This document shows positions 36,560 through 46,391 of a stretch of DNA of 62,270 bases, piece after piece. Under the pieces are notes generated by a model. It made no database searches, was not told the origin of the DNA, and saw only the letters and a list, made by a program, of their open reading frames with translations. Within the stretch, counting starts at the first letter, position 1, and every line of letters starts with the position of its first letter. Origin of the DNA: Vampirovibrio sp. (GTDB lineage Bacteria; Cyanobacteriota; Vampirovibrionia; Vampirovibrionales; JAJTHC01); NCBI GenBank assembly GCA_024998755.1, contig JACEUU010000003.1, forward strand, positions 1,355,331 to 1,417,600. The letters are read 5' to 3'. The position numbers and the translations under genes were made by a program.

Positions 36560-37792
36560 CTACCGATGCCTACCTGCTAATTCAGCGACAATCTCATGGA
36601 AGCCGATGCCTTCATCGACCGCCAACATGGAAAGGAAAAACATCGCATCGGCAATTTCCCACACAAATTCATCACGGCTTTCAGATTGCGTGGCTTCAAA
36701 CGCCTCTTCAATAATCTTCTTATCCAATTTATGCCTATTTTGAAATAACTTCGCCGTAAACGAGCCTTCAGGCAAGGTTTCACGCCGTTCTTTTAACACG
36801 TTAAATAGCGTTGCCATATGGAAGTCTCTCGCCCCAAAGCAAGTATCTGCCCCCGTGTGGCAACACGCATCGGTTTGTTTCACTTTAAAAATAATGGTAT
36901 CGCCATCACAATCGGTTCGGCAAGAAACGAGGGTTTGCAAATGCCCCGAAGTCTTCCCTTTTTCCCAAAGTTGATTGCGAGACCTGCTCCAGTAAATACC
37001 CTTGCCTTCCTTCAACGCCAACCGTAACGATTCTTGGTTGGAATAGGCTAGCATCAGCACTTCCAGCGTATCCGCATCTTGTACAATGGTAGGCATTAAC
37101 GGGCATTTGTCAAAATCTAACGCTTTTACGACTACTTCAGCAGGATCTAACAAGCCTTTATACAAAGCCATGCCCACTTGCACATCAAACCCAGCTTTCA
37201 CTAAATCCGCCGCATTTTGGGTATCATTCACGCCCCCCGCAACCGTGATGGGGTGCGGTAAGCTAGCTTGCAACGCTTGAACGGCTTCCAAGGGCAAGCC
37301 TTCCAACCCACCTTCTTTATCCACAAAAGTACATAAAAACGCCGAACAATAAGGGGCTAACCGAGTGGCTCTATCCACCACGGTTTCGCCTGTAGAGCGT
37401 GTCCAGCCAGCGTCTAGCACCGTGCCTTTGATGTCAAAATCTAGGGCTACCATCACTTGTGATGGGTGAAAATTGGCTAAAAATTCAGGGGTAGCTGCGG
37501 TGCCGATAATGATTTTCTTTGCCCCAGCCCGTAAAAGGCTTTTGCCTCGTTCAACGGTGCGAATGCCTCCGCCCGCCCGCACTTCAGCAATGGTACAAAG
37601 GTGGCGGATGAGGGCTAAATTATCGCCCCCGTTAGAAAGGGCGGAATCTAGGTCAATCACAGCTACTTGCCCGTAGCGATTGAATTGCTTAGCTAGTTCT
37701 TCTGGGAGCATTTCGGCGGTGAGGACGTGGGTTTTACCTTGGCGTAGTTGGACGGCTTGCCCGTTCATTAAATCAATACTAGGAATTAACAT
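36560..37792 (-). CDS. Trifunctional HisA-HisI-HisE fusion enzyme
   Basis: The protein has 410 residues in one uninterrupted frame. Residues 1-225 are HisA (ProFAR isomerase): IPSIDLMNGQAVQL with the first catalytic Asp, VRAGGGIRT, MVALDFDIKG and TVAGGVND. Residues about 230-330 are HisI (PR-AMP cyclohydrolase): YWSRSRNQLWEKGKTSG, DCDGDTIIFKV and CCHTGADTCF, with its zinc ligands. Residues about 330-410 are HisE (PR-ATP pyrophosphatase): DKKIIEEAFEATQSESRDEFVWE. HisE, HisI and HisA catalyse steps 2, 3 and 4 of histidine synthesis, so one chain could pass intermediates along. HisIE fusions are common; the extra HisA is unusual as far as I know. hisD lies downstream and hisF upstream. Confidence 0.92.
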   Translation of the reverse strand: MLIPSIDLMNGQAVQLRQGKTHVLTAEMLPEELAKQFNRYGQVAVIDLDSALSNGGDNLALIRHLCTIAEVRAGGGIRTVERGKSLLRAGAKKIIIGTAATPEFLANFHPSQVMVALDFDIKGTVLDAGWTRSTGETVVDRATRLAPYCSAFLCTFVDKEGGLEGLPLEAVQALQASLPHPITVAGGVNDTQNAADLVKAGFDVQVGMALYKGLLDPAEVVVKALDFDKCPLMPTIVQDADTLEVLMLAYSNQESLRLALKEGKGIYWSRSRNQLWEKGKTSGHLQTLVSCRTDCDGDTIIFKVKQTDACCHTGADTCFGARDFHMATLFNVLKERRETLPEGSFTAKLFQNRHKLDKKIIEEAFEATQSESRDEFVWEIADAMFFLSMLAVDEGIGFHEIVAELAGRHR

Positions 37793-37931
37793 TTTTTGAG
37801 AAATCTTTCATTATCAGGGTAAAACCATTGAAACCCTACCATTATACCCGAAAAACAACCGTTATTTTAGCAGATGGTTTCATGTCGTTGATTTTACAAC
37901 TATTTGAGCAGTCAGCTACGGAGAGATTCCC

Positions 37932-39068
37932 TTAAGGATTGACTTCTAGCGTAATTTCCTCTTGTTGTGGCAATGAAATTTCCAGTGCTTCAGCAGGAAC
38001 TGTATCAGAACCCCTTGTATTTGTGGAACTCTTAGGATTAAGACTTTGTTCCACAAGCCACTTAATTCGTTCATCGGGGATGCTATAGTCATCTTTGATG
38101 GGGTTTTGAACACTTAAAATAAAGCTTTTACCATTTTTACCTGTTACATCGAAAGTTTTATCCGTTTGATTGAGGTTAAGGTTAAAGGACTCCACTATAG
38201 CGTCTAATTCTTCACTCGATTGCTCAACATTGCCTGTCCCAATAGATTCAAGAGATTTGCTATCAGAATCGAGGGTTACTTGATACATTGCTTCAGCATC
38301 CCAATCGTTGACAATATATAAAGGCTGTTCACCTGTTGAATTTTCAAAATTAGCTTCAGGAGTATTTAGCCCTAAAGGGGCATCCTCCTTTTCCATTGAG
38401 GCTAGAAAATTTTGGCAAATCGTTCGTAATTCTTCATTTTGTTGTTGTAAGTCTAGACCTGTTTGAAGCACATCTTGTAACTCTGTTTTAACTAAGTCTA
38501 ATTGTTGGTTGGCATGACCAGTCTCGTCTGCCAACAAAAGGATACGATTCTCTTGCATCCCAATTTCCTCTTGGGCTTTTATAAGCTTTTCAGCCCCTTC
38601 CGCTAATTCTTGTTTGACTTGTTCTAATTGAGATTGAACAGTAATATCGGCTTGTTTCAACTTTTCTACGGCTTTAATCGCTTGCTCTTCCGTAGGATTA
38701 TCTCCCACGTTTAACAATTTCGTTAGGGTTTCGGGTAGTTCTTTGATGGTTTTAGTTTCAACTTTTTGACCCAATTCAAACCAGTTGAAATGGCGTGCTG
38801 TTAGCACACCGCCAATACCCACGCCTAAAGAAGCCAAGGCAATTAACGCTGTACCTATTAACGGCACACCTTGTTCTTTAGCAGTAGGCTTAGGGCTAGC
38901 CATTTTCGCCGTTTCAGCCCCATGTTTCGCCTCAAATGAATCGTTCGTTGAGCGTGGAAGCGGTGGCTGTTCCACCGTTTTAAGTTTAGTGGGTAACGGT
39001 TTGCTTTTAACAGAGACAGAACTCATCAGTGGATAGGTGGTATTGCTAGAAATGGCTTGTTGGTTCAT
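37932..39068 (-). CDS. Coiled-coil single-pass membrane protein, hypothetical
   Basis: The protein has 378 residues from ATG 39068, which has AAAGGGG upstream; the frame is open to 39107. A polar Ser/Pro/Lys-rich start (1-70) is followed by one membrane segment (LIGTALIALASLGVGIGGVL). A long Glu/Gln-rich coiled coil (about 120-225) and an acidic tail complete it. No family is recognised. It separates the hisA-hisIE fusion from hisF without an obvious link to histidine synthesis. Confidence 0.6.
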   Translation of the reverse strand: MNQQAISSNTTYPLMSSVSVKSKPLPTKLKTVEQPPLPRSTNDSFEAKHGAETAKMASPKPTAKEQGVPLIGTALIALASLGVGIGGVLTARHFNWFELGQKVETKTIKELPETLTKLLNVGDNPTEEQAIKAVEKLKQADITVQSQLEQVKQELAEGAEKLIKAQEEIGMQENRILLLADETGHANQQLDLVKTELQDVLQTGLDLQQQNEELRTICQNFLASMEKEDAPLGLNTPEANFENSTGEQPLYIVNDWDAEAMYQVTLDSDSKSLESIGTGNVEQSSEELDAIVESFNLNLNQTDKTFDVTGKNGKSFILSVQNPIKDDYSIPDERIKWLVEQSLNPKSSTNTRGSDTVPAEALEISLPQQEEITLEVNP

Positions 39069-39205
39069 GTTGAAAAAAACCCCTTTAATTTTTGGGTGAA
39101 CATTCACACACTAAAAATGATGCTAACCGCATAAAACCAGCAACCTATCGCTTTTGTGCTATCGCTATTATAAGTATTACAAAACCATCCACCCGAACCA
39201 ACGGT

Positions 39206-40000
39206 TTACAACCTAACAATAATACCTTCTTTATGCAAGGCGTGTTTGAGGGTGGAAACTTGCCAAATGCCATCATGAAAAATGGTGGCAGCTAAGGCGG
39301 CATCCGCCTTGCCTTGGGTGAATACTTCCGTGAACGATTCTACCCCTGAAGCCCCACCTGAAGCGATGACCGGCACATTTAAAGCTTGGGAAAGGGTACT
39401 GGTTAAATGGCAATCAAACCCGCTACCCGTCCCGTCTTTATCCCATGAAGTAAGCAAAATTTCGCCCGCCCCTAAATTAACAGCTTGGGTTGCCCAGTCT
39501 AACGCATCTAGCCCCGTTACTTCCCGCCCGCCTTTAACCAAAACATCCCACGATGGTTTTTCGTTGCGGATGCCGTGGTATTTAGCGTCAATGGCTAATA
39601 CACAACATTGGCTACCGCAGTGGGTGGCAATTTCTTCAATTAGCTTGGGGTTTCGCACGGCGGAACTGTTGATAGACACTTTATCTGCCCCTGCATTCAA
39701 TAAATCTAGCACTTGAGGAAGCGATGAAATGCCTCCGCCTACGGTGAAGGGAATCCGAAGTTCTTTCGCCACTTTTTTAACCAATTCAACGAGTGTTTTC
39801 CTGCCTTCAAATGAGGCTGAAATATCCAGAAACACCAGTTCATCTGCCCCTTGGGCTTCGTAGGCTATTGCCATTTCCACGGGGTCGCCAATATCTCGTA
39901 ATCCTTGAAATTGGATGCCCTTAACAGTGCGTCCGTGGCTATCTACATCTAAGCAGGGAATAATGCGTTTACAAAAGCCGTTTGGGGCGGTGGTCGGCAT
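39206..40000 (-). CDS. hisF: Imidazole glycerol phosphate synthase, cyclase subunit HisF
   Basis: The protein has 264 residues. The barrel motifs are RIIPCLDVDSHGRTVKG (first catalytic Asp), FTVGGGISS, DKVSINSSAV, ILLTSWDKDGTGSG (second Asp) and VIASGGASG. With HisH it makes imidazole-glycerol phosphate and AICAR. hisH is not in the window. The gene is on the same strand as hisD and hisA-hisIE. Confidence 0.95.
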   Translation of the reverse strand: MPTTAPNGFCKRIIPCLDVDSHGRTVKGIQFQGLRDIGDPVEMAIAYEAQGADELVFLDISASFEGRKTLVELVKKVAKELRIPFTVGGGISSLPQVLDLLNAGADKVSINSSAVRNPKLIEEIATHCGSQCCVLAIDAKYHGIRNEKPSWDVLVKGGREVTGLDALDWATQAVNLGAGEILLTSWDKDGTGSGFDCHLTSTLSQALNVPVIASGGASGVESFTEVFTQGKADAALAATIFHDGIWQVSTLKHALHKEGIIVRL

Positions 40001-40191
40001 AGTGCCTCCTTGTTTGGGAAAAAGGTTGGTTAGTCCAAATAATACCTTTTTATTTTAGACCAAACAGACCCGCCTGTTAAGCCCTTGAAGCAATTTGAAT
40101 CATCTATTTGATATGATTGAAATCTGTTATTATGTCTGAACCATTAGGGTCGCCGAAAAGGTAAGCAATCCCAAAGATCTTCTTATACCAA

Positions 40192-41628
40192 TTAAATACT
40201 CGCCATCGTTAAAAATCGATAATTGCTTGGGGCATATGCATACCTACCAGGTAAAGGTTCTGAACGCCCCCCCTCAGTGGCAGGTAAAACTTCTCTACCC
40301 ACAGCGGGGGATGATGATACCGTTTTCACATCAGTAGCAGAATTTGTAGCTAACTGAACAAAAGAAGCCTGAATGCTAAGCGAAGGAGTCTGCGGTGAAT
40401 ATAAAGATTGAGATGCCGCTACATAAGTTTTTTTAAGTGGCACAGATTGTGTGGCAGGTTTTTGAGTGCTTTCTGATGGGTCTTGATAGTCTTCTAATGC
40501 AATCGCTGGAATATCATGCTGTTTACCTTTAAACCCGAACAACTTAGCCCGAAGTCCTCTGCTACTAAAACTAAACAAAACGGGCATAGCGTATAGAACA
40601 GTACCTACAAATTCTTTAGAAAAATGAGACCGGTTTTCTTTCTTACCAAACCATTGGTCAAACCCTTTATTGAAAAATTTATTACCTTGCACCGCGGTTT
40701 CAAATTTTTTAACCACGCCAGATTTTAGCCCACTAAAGCTAGCCACCGCCCAGCTGGCTTTAACTGCATCTTCAAACACGCCTAAAGGGCCTCTCGGTGA
40801 AAGCAACCAGCCTGTATAGCCCGGTAGTACCCAAGCAGTCATCAAGTTACCACCGGTGAAGTTAGAAAATTTCCCATCTTTCAAGAAGATAGACCGATTG
40901 CCATCGCCATTATTTTCACCCACTAAAAAACCAGGCAAGCCAATTTTAACTTCTTTGTTGCCGCCTAATTTGCCTTTCCATTCGGCTCGTTCAATGTTAT
41001 CAATCCATTTTGGATAGTCTTTTTTATTGGCAATAGCCCAGCCTGCCATGGCATAAAGTGCCATGCACGCCGTAAACCCTGTACCAATAACAGCCCCAAT
41101 TTGTTGCCATTTCCTATGTACGGTTTGATTCTCTCGTTTTTTATGTTCAGGGTCATCCCTATCAAACGGGGTGTAACCCGTCATTTCATCAAACGTAATA
41201 GCTCCGGTTGTTTTCAGGGTGTAAATGTCTCTCATTTTGGGTAGCACTAGCATGAATGGGGTAATGTAGCCAAACATTGCCATGCTTTTCCCAAACTTAT
41301 ACCATGCTTTTCCGCTATCGGTTTTTAGGGCAGCGTCCAAATTAGGAATGGTTTTTTTGTAGATAGCGTCTAAGGCTTTATCTACGAATAATCCGCCAAT
41401 GAAGGTTTGGGCGGTATTCCCAAACTGCATAATACATTGTTCAATGCGTTCGGCCATGTTGCCTACACACAACACGCCCATTAGGTTCGCCCCAACCAAT
41501 TCCATGGCTAAACTACCCCAGAACGGGTTAGCCCGAATGGCGGTAATTAAATTCCGAGAATGAGCTTTTGCAGAAGCCAAAATACCCTTGCTGGGTTCAA
41601 TGGCTGACGTAAAAGGCGTTGAGGACAT
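40192..41628 (-). CDS. Hypothetical multi-pass membrane protein
   Basis: The protein has 478 residues. Hydrophobic segments are visible around 38-58, 113-132, 188-210 and possibly 355-370. They alternate with charged, Lys/Gly-rich loops. The C-terminal 110 residues are polar and Ser/Thr/Pro-rich. I recognise no family. It stands alone between hisF and the helicase gene. Confidence 0.55.
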   Translation of the reverse strand: MSSTPFTSAIEPSKGILASAKAHSRNLITAIRANPFWGSLAMELVGANLMGVLCVGNMAERIEQCIMQFGNTAQTFIGGLFVDKALDAIYKKTIPNLDAALKTDSGKAWYKFGKSMAMFGYITPFMLVLPKMRDIYTLKTTGAITFDEMTGYTPFDRDDPEHKKRENQTVHRKWQQIGAVIGTGFTACMALYAMAGWAIANKKDYPKWIDNIERAEWKGKLGGNKEVKIGLPGFLVGENNGDGNRSIFLKDGKFSNFTGGNLMTAWVLPGYTGWLLSPRGPLGVFEDAVKASWAVASFSGLKSGVVKKFETAVQGNKFFNKGFDQWFGKKENRSHFSKEFVGTVLYAMPVLFSFSSRGLRAKLFGFKGKQHDIPAIALEDYQDPSESTQKPATQSVPLKKTYVAASQSLYSPQTPSLSIQASFVQLATNSATDVKTVSSSPAVGREVLPATEGGRSEPLPGRYAYAPSNYRFLTMASI

Positions 41629-41787
41629 ACCAAATAAAAAACTTTACTATTGAAGCAGTGAAGTGTTGTGAAAAAAAGCTGAGAGAATCTGTGCGTTTAA
41701 GAGAGAATCAAGAAGAAATGGCTATAAAAATGAATCTAAAAGCTTTATTGATACTATCTAAAAAAAAGTATAATGTAAAGCGATTTT

Positions 41788-44274
41788 TTACCCCGAAATT
41801 AAAGTCAGTTTCGCATACCGAGGGTCTAACAATTTCTTGGCGGAAAGCTTATCAAACTGCACGTTATACAACACTTTTTCCGCTTGCCCCAACACTTGAA
41901 CAATCGCCCCTTCCCCAAACGTAGCGTGGGAAACTCTATCGCCCACGGCATAAACGGCTAACGGTGCTAACGGCTTACTAGGCGTTTCCGTTTTAGGTGC
42001 ATACCCCAATGAAGGCGGTAACTTAATCTTCCCTTCCGAAGCGGTTTTGCCAGATGGCACACCACTGCCCCAGCTTTCGCCTTCCAGTTTGTAGCCACTG
42101 CTGGTGGAACCCGCGGTAGCACTGCCCGTTTTTCGGCTATTCCAGTTCTCATCGCCTTTAGAACCACCTCGCTGGTACCCGCCTCTGGGCGATTGCCCGA
42201 AGGAAGCCTGCATAGAAGCTTCGGAATCTAACGAATAGCTACCCGTCAATAAGCCTGGCGGAATTTCGGTTAAAAATCGGCTAGGCACGCCATATTTCAG
42301 CTCGCCAAAGACCATCCGCCTTCTGGCGTAAGTTAGAATAAGCACTTTTTCCGCCCGAGTAATGCCCACATACATGAGCCTGCGTTCTTCTTCCATTTGG
42401 TCGTTACTGGCAAGTGAACGCCCATGGGGGAACAACCCTTCTTCCATGCCCACAATCGCCACAATCGGGAATTCCAAGCCTTTGGCAGCGTGTAGCGTCA
42501 TGAGTGTGATGCGTTGCTCATCCGTTGTGGTGGAATCTAAATCACTCAATAACGACATTTGAGCGAGGAAATCGCCCAACCCTTCTTCGGGGTTATCCAT
42601 ATGAAATTGTCTGCAAACGGATTGTAATTCATCCAAGTTCGCCAATCTGCCTTCTGTATCTTGAGGGTCTTCGGCTTCTAACGCCTTATCATACCCACTT
42701 AAATGCCGAATAGTCAGCAGTAAATCGTCAATAAACGCCCCTTCGTTAAACTGCACTTTTAGGCGTTCTACCACCATCACAAAATCTGCAATGCCCTTTT
42801 GAGCCTTACCTTTAACATCTACGTTTTCCGCACTTTGCACAAGCGATTCATAAAAACTGATGCCCCGTTGGCTAGCCCAAGCCTCCACATATTCGATTGT
42901 TTTTGCCCCAATGCCTCGGCGTGGGGCGTTTAACACCCGCTTCACACTGTAGGAATCTTGCGGATTAAAGAGAACGGTCAAATAGGCAACCATATCTTTA
43001 ATTTCTCGGCGATCGTAAAATTTAATACCGCCAACCATCGTGTACGGAATCCCTCGGGCTATCAGCAAATCTTCCAGCGTTCTACTTTGCACGTTGGTTC
43101 GATATAACACGCAACACGCTGCGGGCGAAAGGGCATTTTCTTTGGCACTTTGCAGTAATTTATCTAACACGAAACTGGCTTCATCTCGGTCATCGGGTGC
43201 TTCGTAGCAATAAATGCGTTGCCCTTCCCCTTTGGTAGATTTTAACACTTTGGGTAACCGTTCTGAATTATTTTCAATCACGCTATTAGCCGCTTTTAAG
43301 ATAATTTCTGTTGAACGATAGTTCGATTCCAGTTTAATCAATTCAGCGGTTTTAAAATCTTTTTGGAAATTCAGCAAAATGCGGAAATTCGCCCCCCGCC
43401 AACTGTAGATGGATTGGTCTACATCGCCAACCACGGTTAGGCTTCGCCCGTGCCAATCAATTTCATCATGCAAGGCTTTTTCCAACTTGCCCGTGCCTAG
43501 CAACCGTACTAATTCATACTGCACTTCGTTGGTATCTTGAAACTCATCGACCAAAATGTGCTTAAAATGCTGATGATAGTTGTGAAGCAATTCGGGTTGT
43601 TGGCGGAGTAACTTCATGGTTACCAGCAATAAATCATCAAAATCAAACGCATTATTTTCGGCCAGTTGGCTTTCGTACTCATCATACAGCCTTGCCAACC
43701 GTTCGGCTTTAAAATCCGTTGCACTAGAAGCGTAAGTGTAAGCGTCAATACCTTTGTTTTTCAGTTCGGAAATTTGAGACTTCACCCCCCGTGGCGGATA
43801 CAATTTCTCATCTAACTCAAACTTTTTCAGCACGGCTTTAATGACGCTGGTGGTTTCAGAATCGTCGTAAATCACGAAGTTGGGCTTCCAACTTCTGCCG
43901 TTTTGGGTGTGGTAGTGTATCACATCTCGCCGTAAAAACCGCACACATACACTGTGGAAGGTACCCATCCACACCTCATTAGCGGCTTGCATACCAATAA
44001 GCGTACCTAGCCTGTTTTTCATTTCTTTGGCGGCTTTGTTGGTGAAGGTTACGGCCAGCACTTGCGAAGCCCACACGGGAGGCGTTTCGGGCGTAGGGTT
44101 GATACCTCCGCCAATGATGCTGGCAATACGATGGGTAAGCACTTTGGTTTTTCCGCTACCTGCCCCAGCTAGCACCAGCAATGGGCCATCGGTTTTGGCG
44201 ACTGCTTGTTGTTGGGCGGGGTTTAGCCCTGCTAGTAGGGGATGATGTGGATTCAAGGTGGCGGTGGGGTTCAT
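41788..44274 (-). CDS. pcrA: UvrD/PcrA-type DNA helicase
   Basis: The protein has 828 residues and is a superfamily 1A helicase. Visible motifs are NPAQQQAV (Q motif), VLAGAGSGKTKVLTHRI (Walker A), ILVDEFQDTNEVQYELV (Walker B), VGDVDQSIYSWRGA, LESNYRST, TLMTLHAAKGLEFPIV and YVGITRAEK. The C-terminal 60 residues (VGDRVSHATFGEGAIVQV) match the Tudor-like tail of PcrA, which binds RNA polymerase. It unwinds 3'-5' in repair and replication restart. A Gly/Ser-rich linker of about 90 residues lies before the tail. Confidence 0.93.
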   Translation of the reverse strand: MNPTATLNPHHPLLAGLNPAQQQAVAKTDGPLLVLAGAGSGKTKVLTHRIASIIGGGINPTPETPPVWASQVLAVTFTNKAAKEMKNRLGTLIGMQAANEVWMGTFHSVCVRFLRRDVIHYHTQNGRSWKPNFVIYDDSETTSVIKAVLKKFELDEKLYPPRGVKSQISELKNKGIDAYTYASSATDFKAERLARLYDEYESQLAENNAFDFDDLLLVTMKLLRQQPELLHNYHQHFKHILVDEFQDTNEVQYELVRLLGTGKLEKALHDEIDWHGRSLTVVGDVDQSIYSWRGANFRILLNFQKDFKTAELIKLESNYRSTEIILKAANSVIENNSERLPKVLKSTKGEGQRIYCYEAPDDRDEASFVLDKLLQSAKENALSPAACCVLYRTNVQSRTLEDLLIARGIPYTMVGGIKFYDRREIKDMVAYLTVLFNPQDSYSVKRVLNAPRRGIGAKTIEYVEAWASQRGISFYESLVQSAENVDVKGKAQKGIADFVMVVERLKVQFNEGAFIDDLLLTIRHLSGYDKALEAEDPQDTEGRLANLDELQSVCRQFHMDNPEEGLGDFLAQMSLLSDLDSTTTDEQRITLMTLHAAKGLEFPIVAIVGMEEGLFPHGRSLASNDQMEEERRLMYVGITRAEKVLILTYARRRMVFGELKYGVPSRFLTEIPPGLLTGSYSLDSEASMQASFGQSPRGGYQRGGSKGDENWNSRKTGSATAGSTSSGYKLEGESWGSGVPSGKTASEGKIKLPPSLGYAPKTETPSKPLAPLAVYAVGDRVSHATFGEGAIVQVLGQAEKVLYNVQFDKLSAKKLLDPRYAKLTLISG

Positions 44275-44361
44275 GGGGTGCTGGCTCTATGGTTTAAGTT
44301 TATCAACTGAGGTTGATTGTACAACACCCACACCCCAAAAAAAAGAGGCTTGAAGCTAACG

Positions 44362-45105
44362 CTAAAAGCCAAAACGTTTTTTAACCCATTCAATTAGGGG
44401 GGTACCCTCGGTTTTTACTTCCGTTAAAGTTAATCCAAGTTCTGTTGCGACTTCTTTAAATAGCTCCGAACTTACATTCTCCCAAGTTGGTATAATTTTT
44501 TGAGCCTCTTTTTTATACGAAGGTGTTTTTGCTTCCCAAGCAATATTAACCATCACTGATTTTTCATCCCGTGATAACGTTACACTATGACAGGATTGCA
44601 GTATTTCTGAAAACACCTTTTCAACATAGTTATGAATCTCTATTGATTCCTTTTTTTCTTGTGCTTCTTCTTTTATTGAATGAAATAGGGTTGAAGAAGT
44701 GGAAGCTAACTCTTTTTCTAAATATTGAACAATATTTTCTAGAGAGGGGGGCATTTTAGGTGTTTCCATTAATATCGCTAAGCTTATATCCTTTTGATAG
44801 TCTTCCGAAGGATGTAACTCTCTAAGCTTAGACATATTCGATATAAATTCTTCTCGCAATAGAGGGAGCAGTTTTTGATATCCCTTTAATAAATCTTGAT
44901 TACCTATAAATTGATATACTGGAATCTCATATTTCACCCCTGAACGCAGGGTTGTGTGAGGGCTAGCCACCTTATTGAGGTGAATAGAATCAGCAGGGGT
45001 AGGGGGTAAGGGTGTGGTTGTCTCTACCTCTGGAAGAGGAGAAGCTTTAACGGGTTGATAAGACAAAGAAACGTGCGTAGGGGAGAGCATCGCAATAGAT
45101 TTCAT
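44362..45105 (-). CDS. Hypothetical protein
   Basis: The protein has 247 residues: a Pro/Thr-rich first 50, then mostly helical and acidic-basic patterned sequence. No signal peptide, membrane segment or known domain is recognised. A pure (AG)7 tract lies about 26 bases upstream of the ATG (45131-45144). Confidence 0.5.
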   Translation of the reverse strand: MKSIAMLSPTHVSLSYQPVKASPLPEVETTTPLPPTPADSIHLNKVASPHTTLRSGVKYEIPVYQFIGNQDLLKGYQKLLPLLREEFISNMSKLRELHPSEDYQKDISLAILMETPKMPPSLENIVQYLEKELASTSSTLFHSIKEEAQEKKESIEIHNYVEKVFSEILQSCHSVTLSRDEKSVMVNIAWEAKTPSYKKEAQKIIPTWENVSSELFKEVATELGLTLTEVKTEGTPLIEWVKKRFGF

Positions 45106-45329
45106 AAAATAAGATGTCCTTTATTTGGTAAGAGAGAGAGAGAGTAAAGAATGTAGAGAGAAAAAGGTTGCTTACGTGGTTTATTATATAATAAACTAAC
45201 TATATTTTAGTATACAATAAAAAAGAATTAAAAAAAGCTAGCAAAAAATGATAAATTCTATTAAACTATAAGAATAGTATTGCGTAAACTTTAACCTGTT
45301 ATTCTTTATGATTGAAAGTACAACTACTT

Positions 45330-45941
45330 ATGATGATACAACTTGAAGAATCGATGCAAATGCCAACCATTGAAACGGCTGAATTCCCTGAAAAAGGGGG
45401 TACATTTGCAGTACCTACCGTGCCAGTTGGGCACGCCGAAGGTAAGTTAGATTCCGCCGACCCTAACGACCAATTGGCGGCTGAATTTACCGCCCTTCGT
45501 CAACCTGCTAAAAATATCGCTATTATTGGGTCTCGGAATATTCCGTTACCGCACCAGAATTTAATTGAAGCCATTGCCTACACCTTGGTGAAAGATGGCA
45601 ACACCGTTATTACTTCGGGTGGGTCTTCTGGTGCGAACGCTGCGGCGATTCGGGGTGGCATCCGTGGGAATGCTCAAAAGTTGAAGGTGATTTTGCCGCA
45701 AACCATTGGGCATCAACCTTCAGATGTGCAAGATGAACTGATTGGCATCCCCAATATTGAAGAACACCCAGAATGGGCGATGATGCCCCTAGCCGATGCT
45801 AGCCGGTTGTGCAACCGTGCCATTGTGGATGCTTGCGAACAGCTGATTATTTTCTTGTTTCATGATTCAGCTACGCAGCATTCCGCTATTGAATATGCGG
45901 AAGAAAACAGTAAAATTGTAACTCGGTTTTACTTGGATTAA
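45330..45941 (+). CDS. SLOG/DprA-like Rossmann protein
   Basis: The protein has 203 residues from two tandem ATGs at 45330; a TTG at 45312 is an unlikely alternative. After a polar 55-residue start comes a SLOG-type fold: IAIIGSRNIPLPHQ, then VITSGGSSGANAAAIRGG and LCNRAIVDACEQLIIF. Proteins like this are often annotated in cyanobacteria as DNA recombination-mediator protein A. They lack the full length of DprA and may instead bind nucleotides. No Shine-Dalgarno is clear. Confidence 0.65.
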   Translation: MMIQLEESMQMPTIETAEFPEKGGTFAVPTVPVGHAEGKLDSADPNDQLAAEFTALRQPAKNIAIIGSRNIPLPHQNLIEAIAYTLVKDGNTVITSGGSSGANAAAIRGGIRGNAQKLKVILPQTIGHQPSDVQDELIGIPNIEEHPEWAMMPLADASRLCNRAIVDACEQLIIFLFHDSATQHSAIEYAEENSKIVTRFYLD

Positions 45942-46028
45942 CGACCAACTACCTTAATTAAAATTCCCACTGTTTATTTAAACAGTGGGAATTTTAATAT
46001 AATTTCACCGTTAGAATGAGGACAGTTA

Positions 46029-46171
46029 TACCATTTTCAAATAGGCATAGCGTTAGATGGATACTAGGCACTGGCGAGTAAAAAACCGCAGGCTACATAG
46101 ACGTACGTTGAGGATTTTTTGCTTGACGGTAACAACGTAGACGCTGACGATATTTCTATTTGAAATTGGTA
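46029..46171. mobile_element. 143-bp MITE, family 2, copy 2
   Basis: The ends are TACCATTTTCAAATAG and CTATTTGAAATTGGTA. It is flanked by a TTA duplication (46026-46028 and 46172-46174). It is the reverse-oriented relative of 33410-33556, sharing the TATCCATCTAACGCTAT and GTCAAGCAAAAAATCCTCAA words. Confidence 0.75.
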
Positions 46172-46391
46172 TTATAGTATTTTAAAAAATTATTACGCTT
46201 CCTAACCAAACTGCGGAAAGCTTATTATTATTAAGTTTAAGCTGATAGTTTTAGCTTCAAATCATACCTAGTTGGGAAGAGGCTGGTGCGAGCGTAGCGA
46301 AGCAGAGCATTTAGGGAGCTTCTATAGCTGTTCCAATAATTATTGAGCTATAATAAGGAGGATAACGTTCACGAAAAAGGAGGATTCATCT

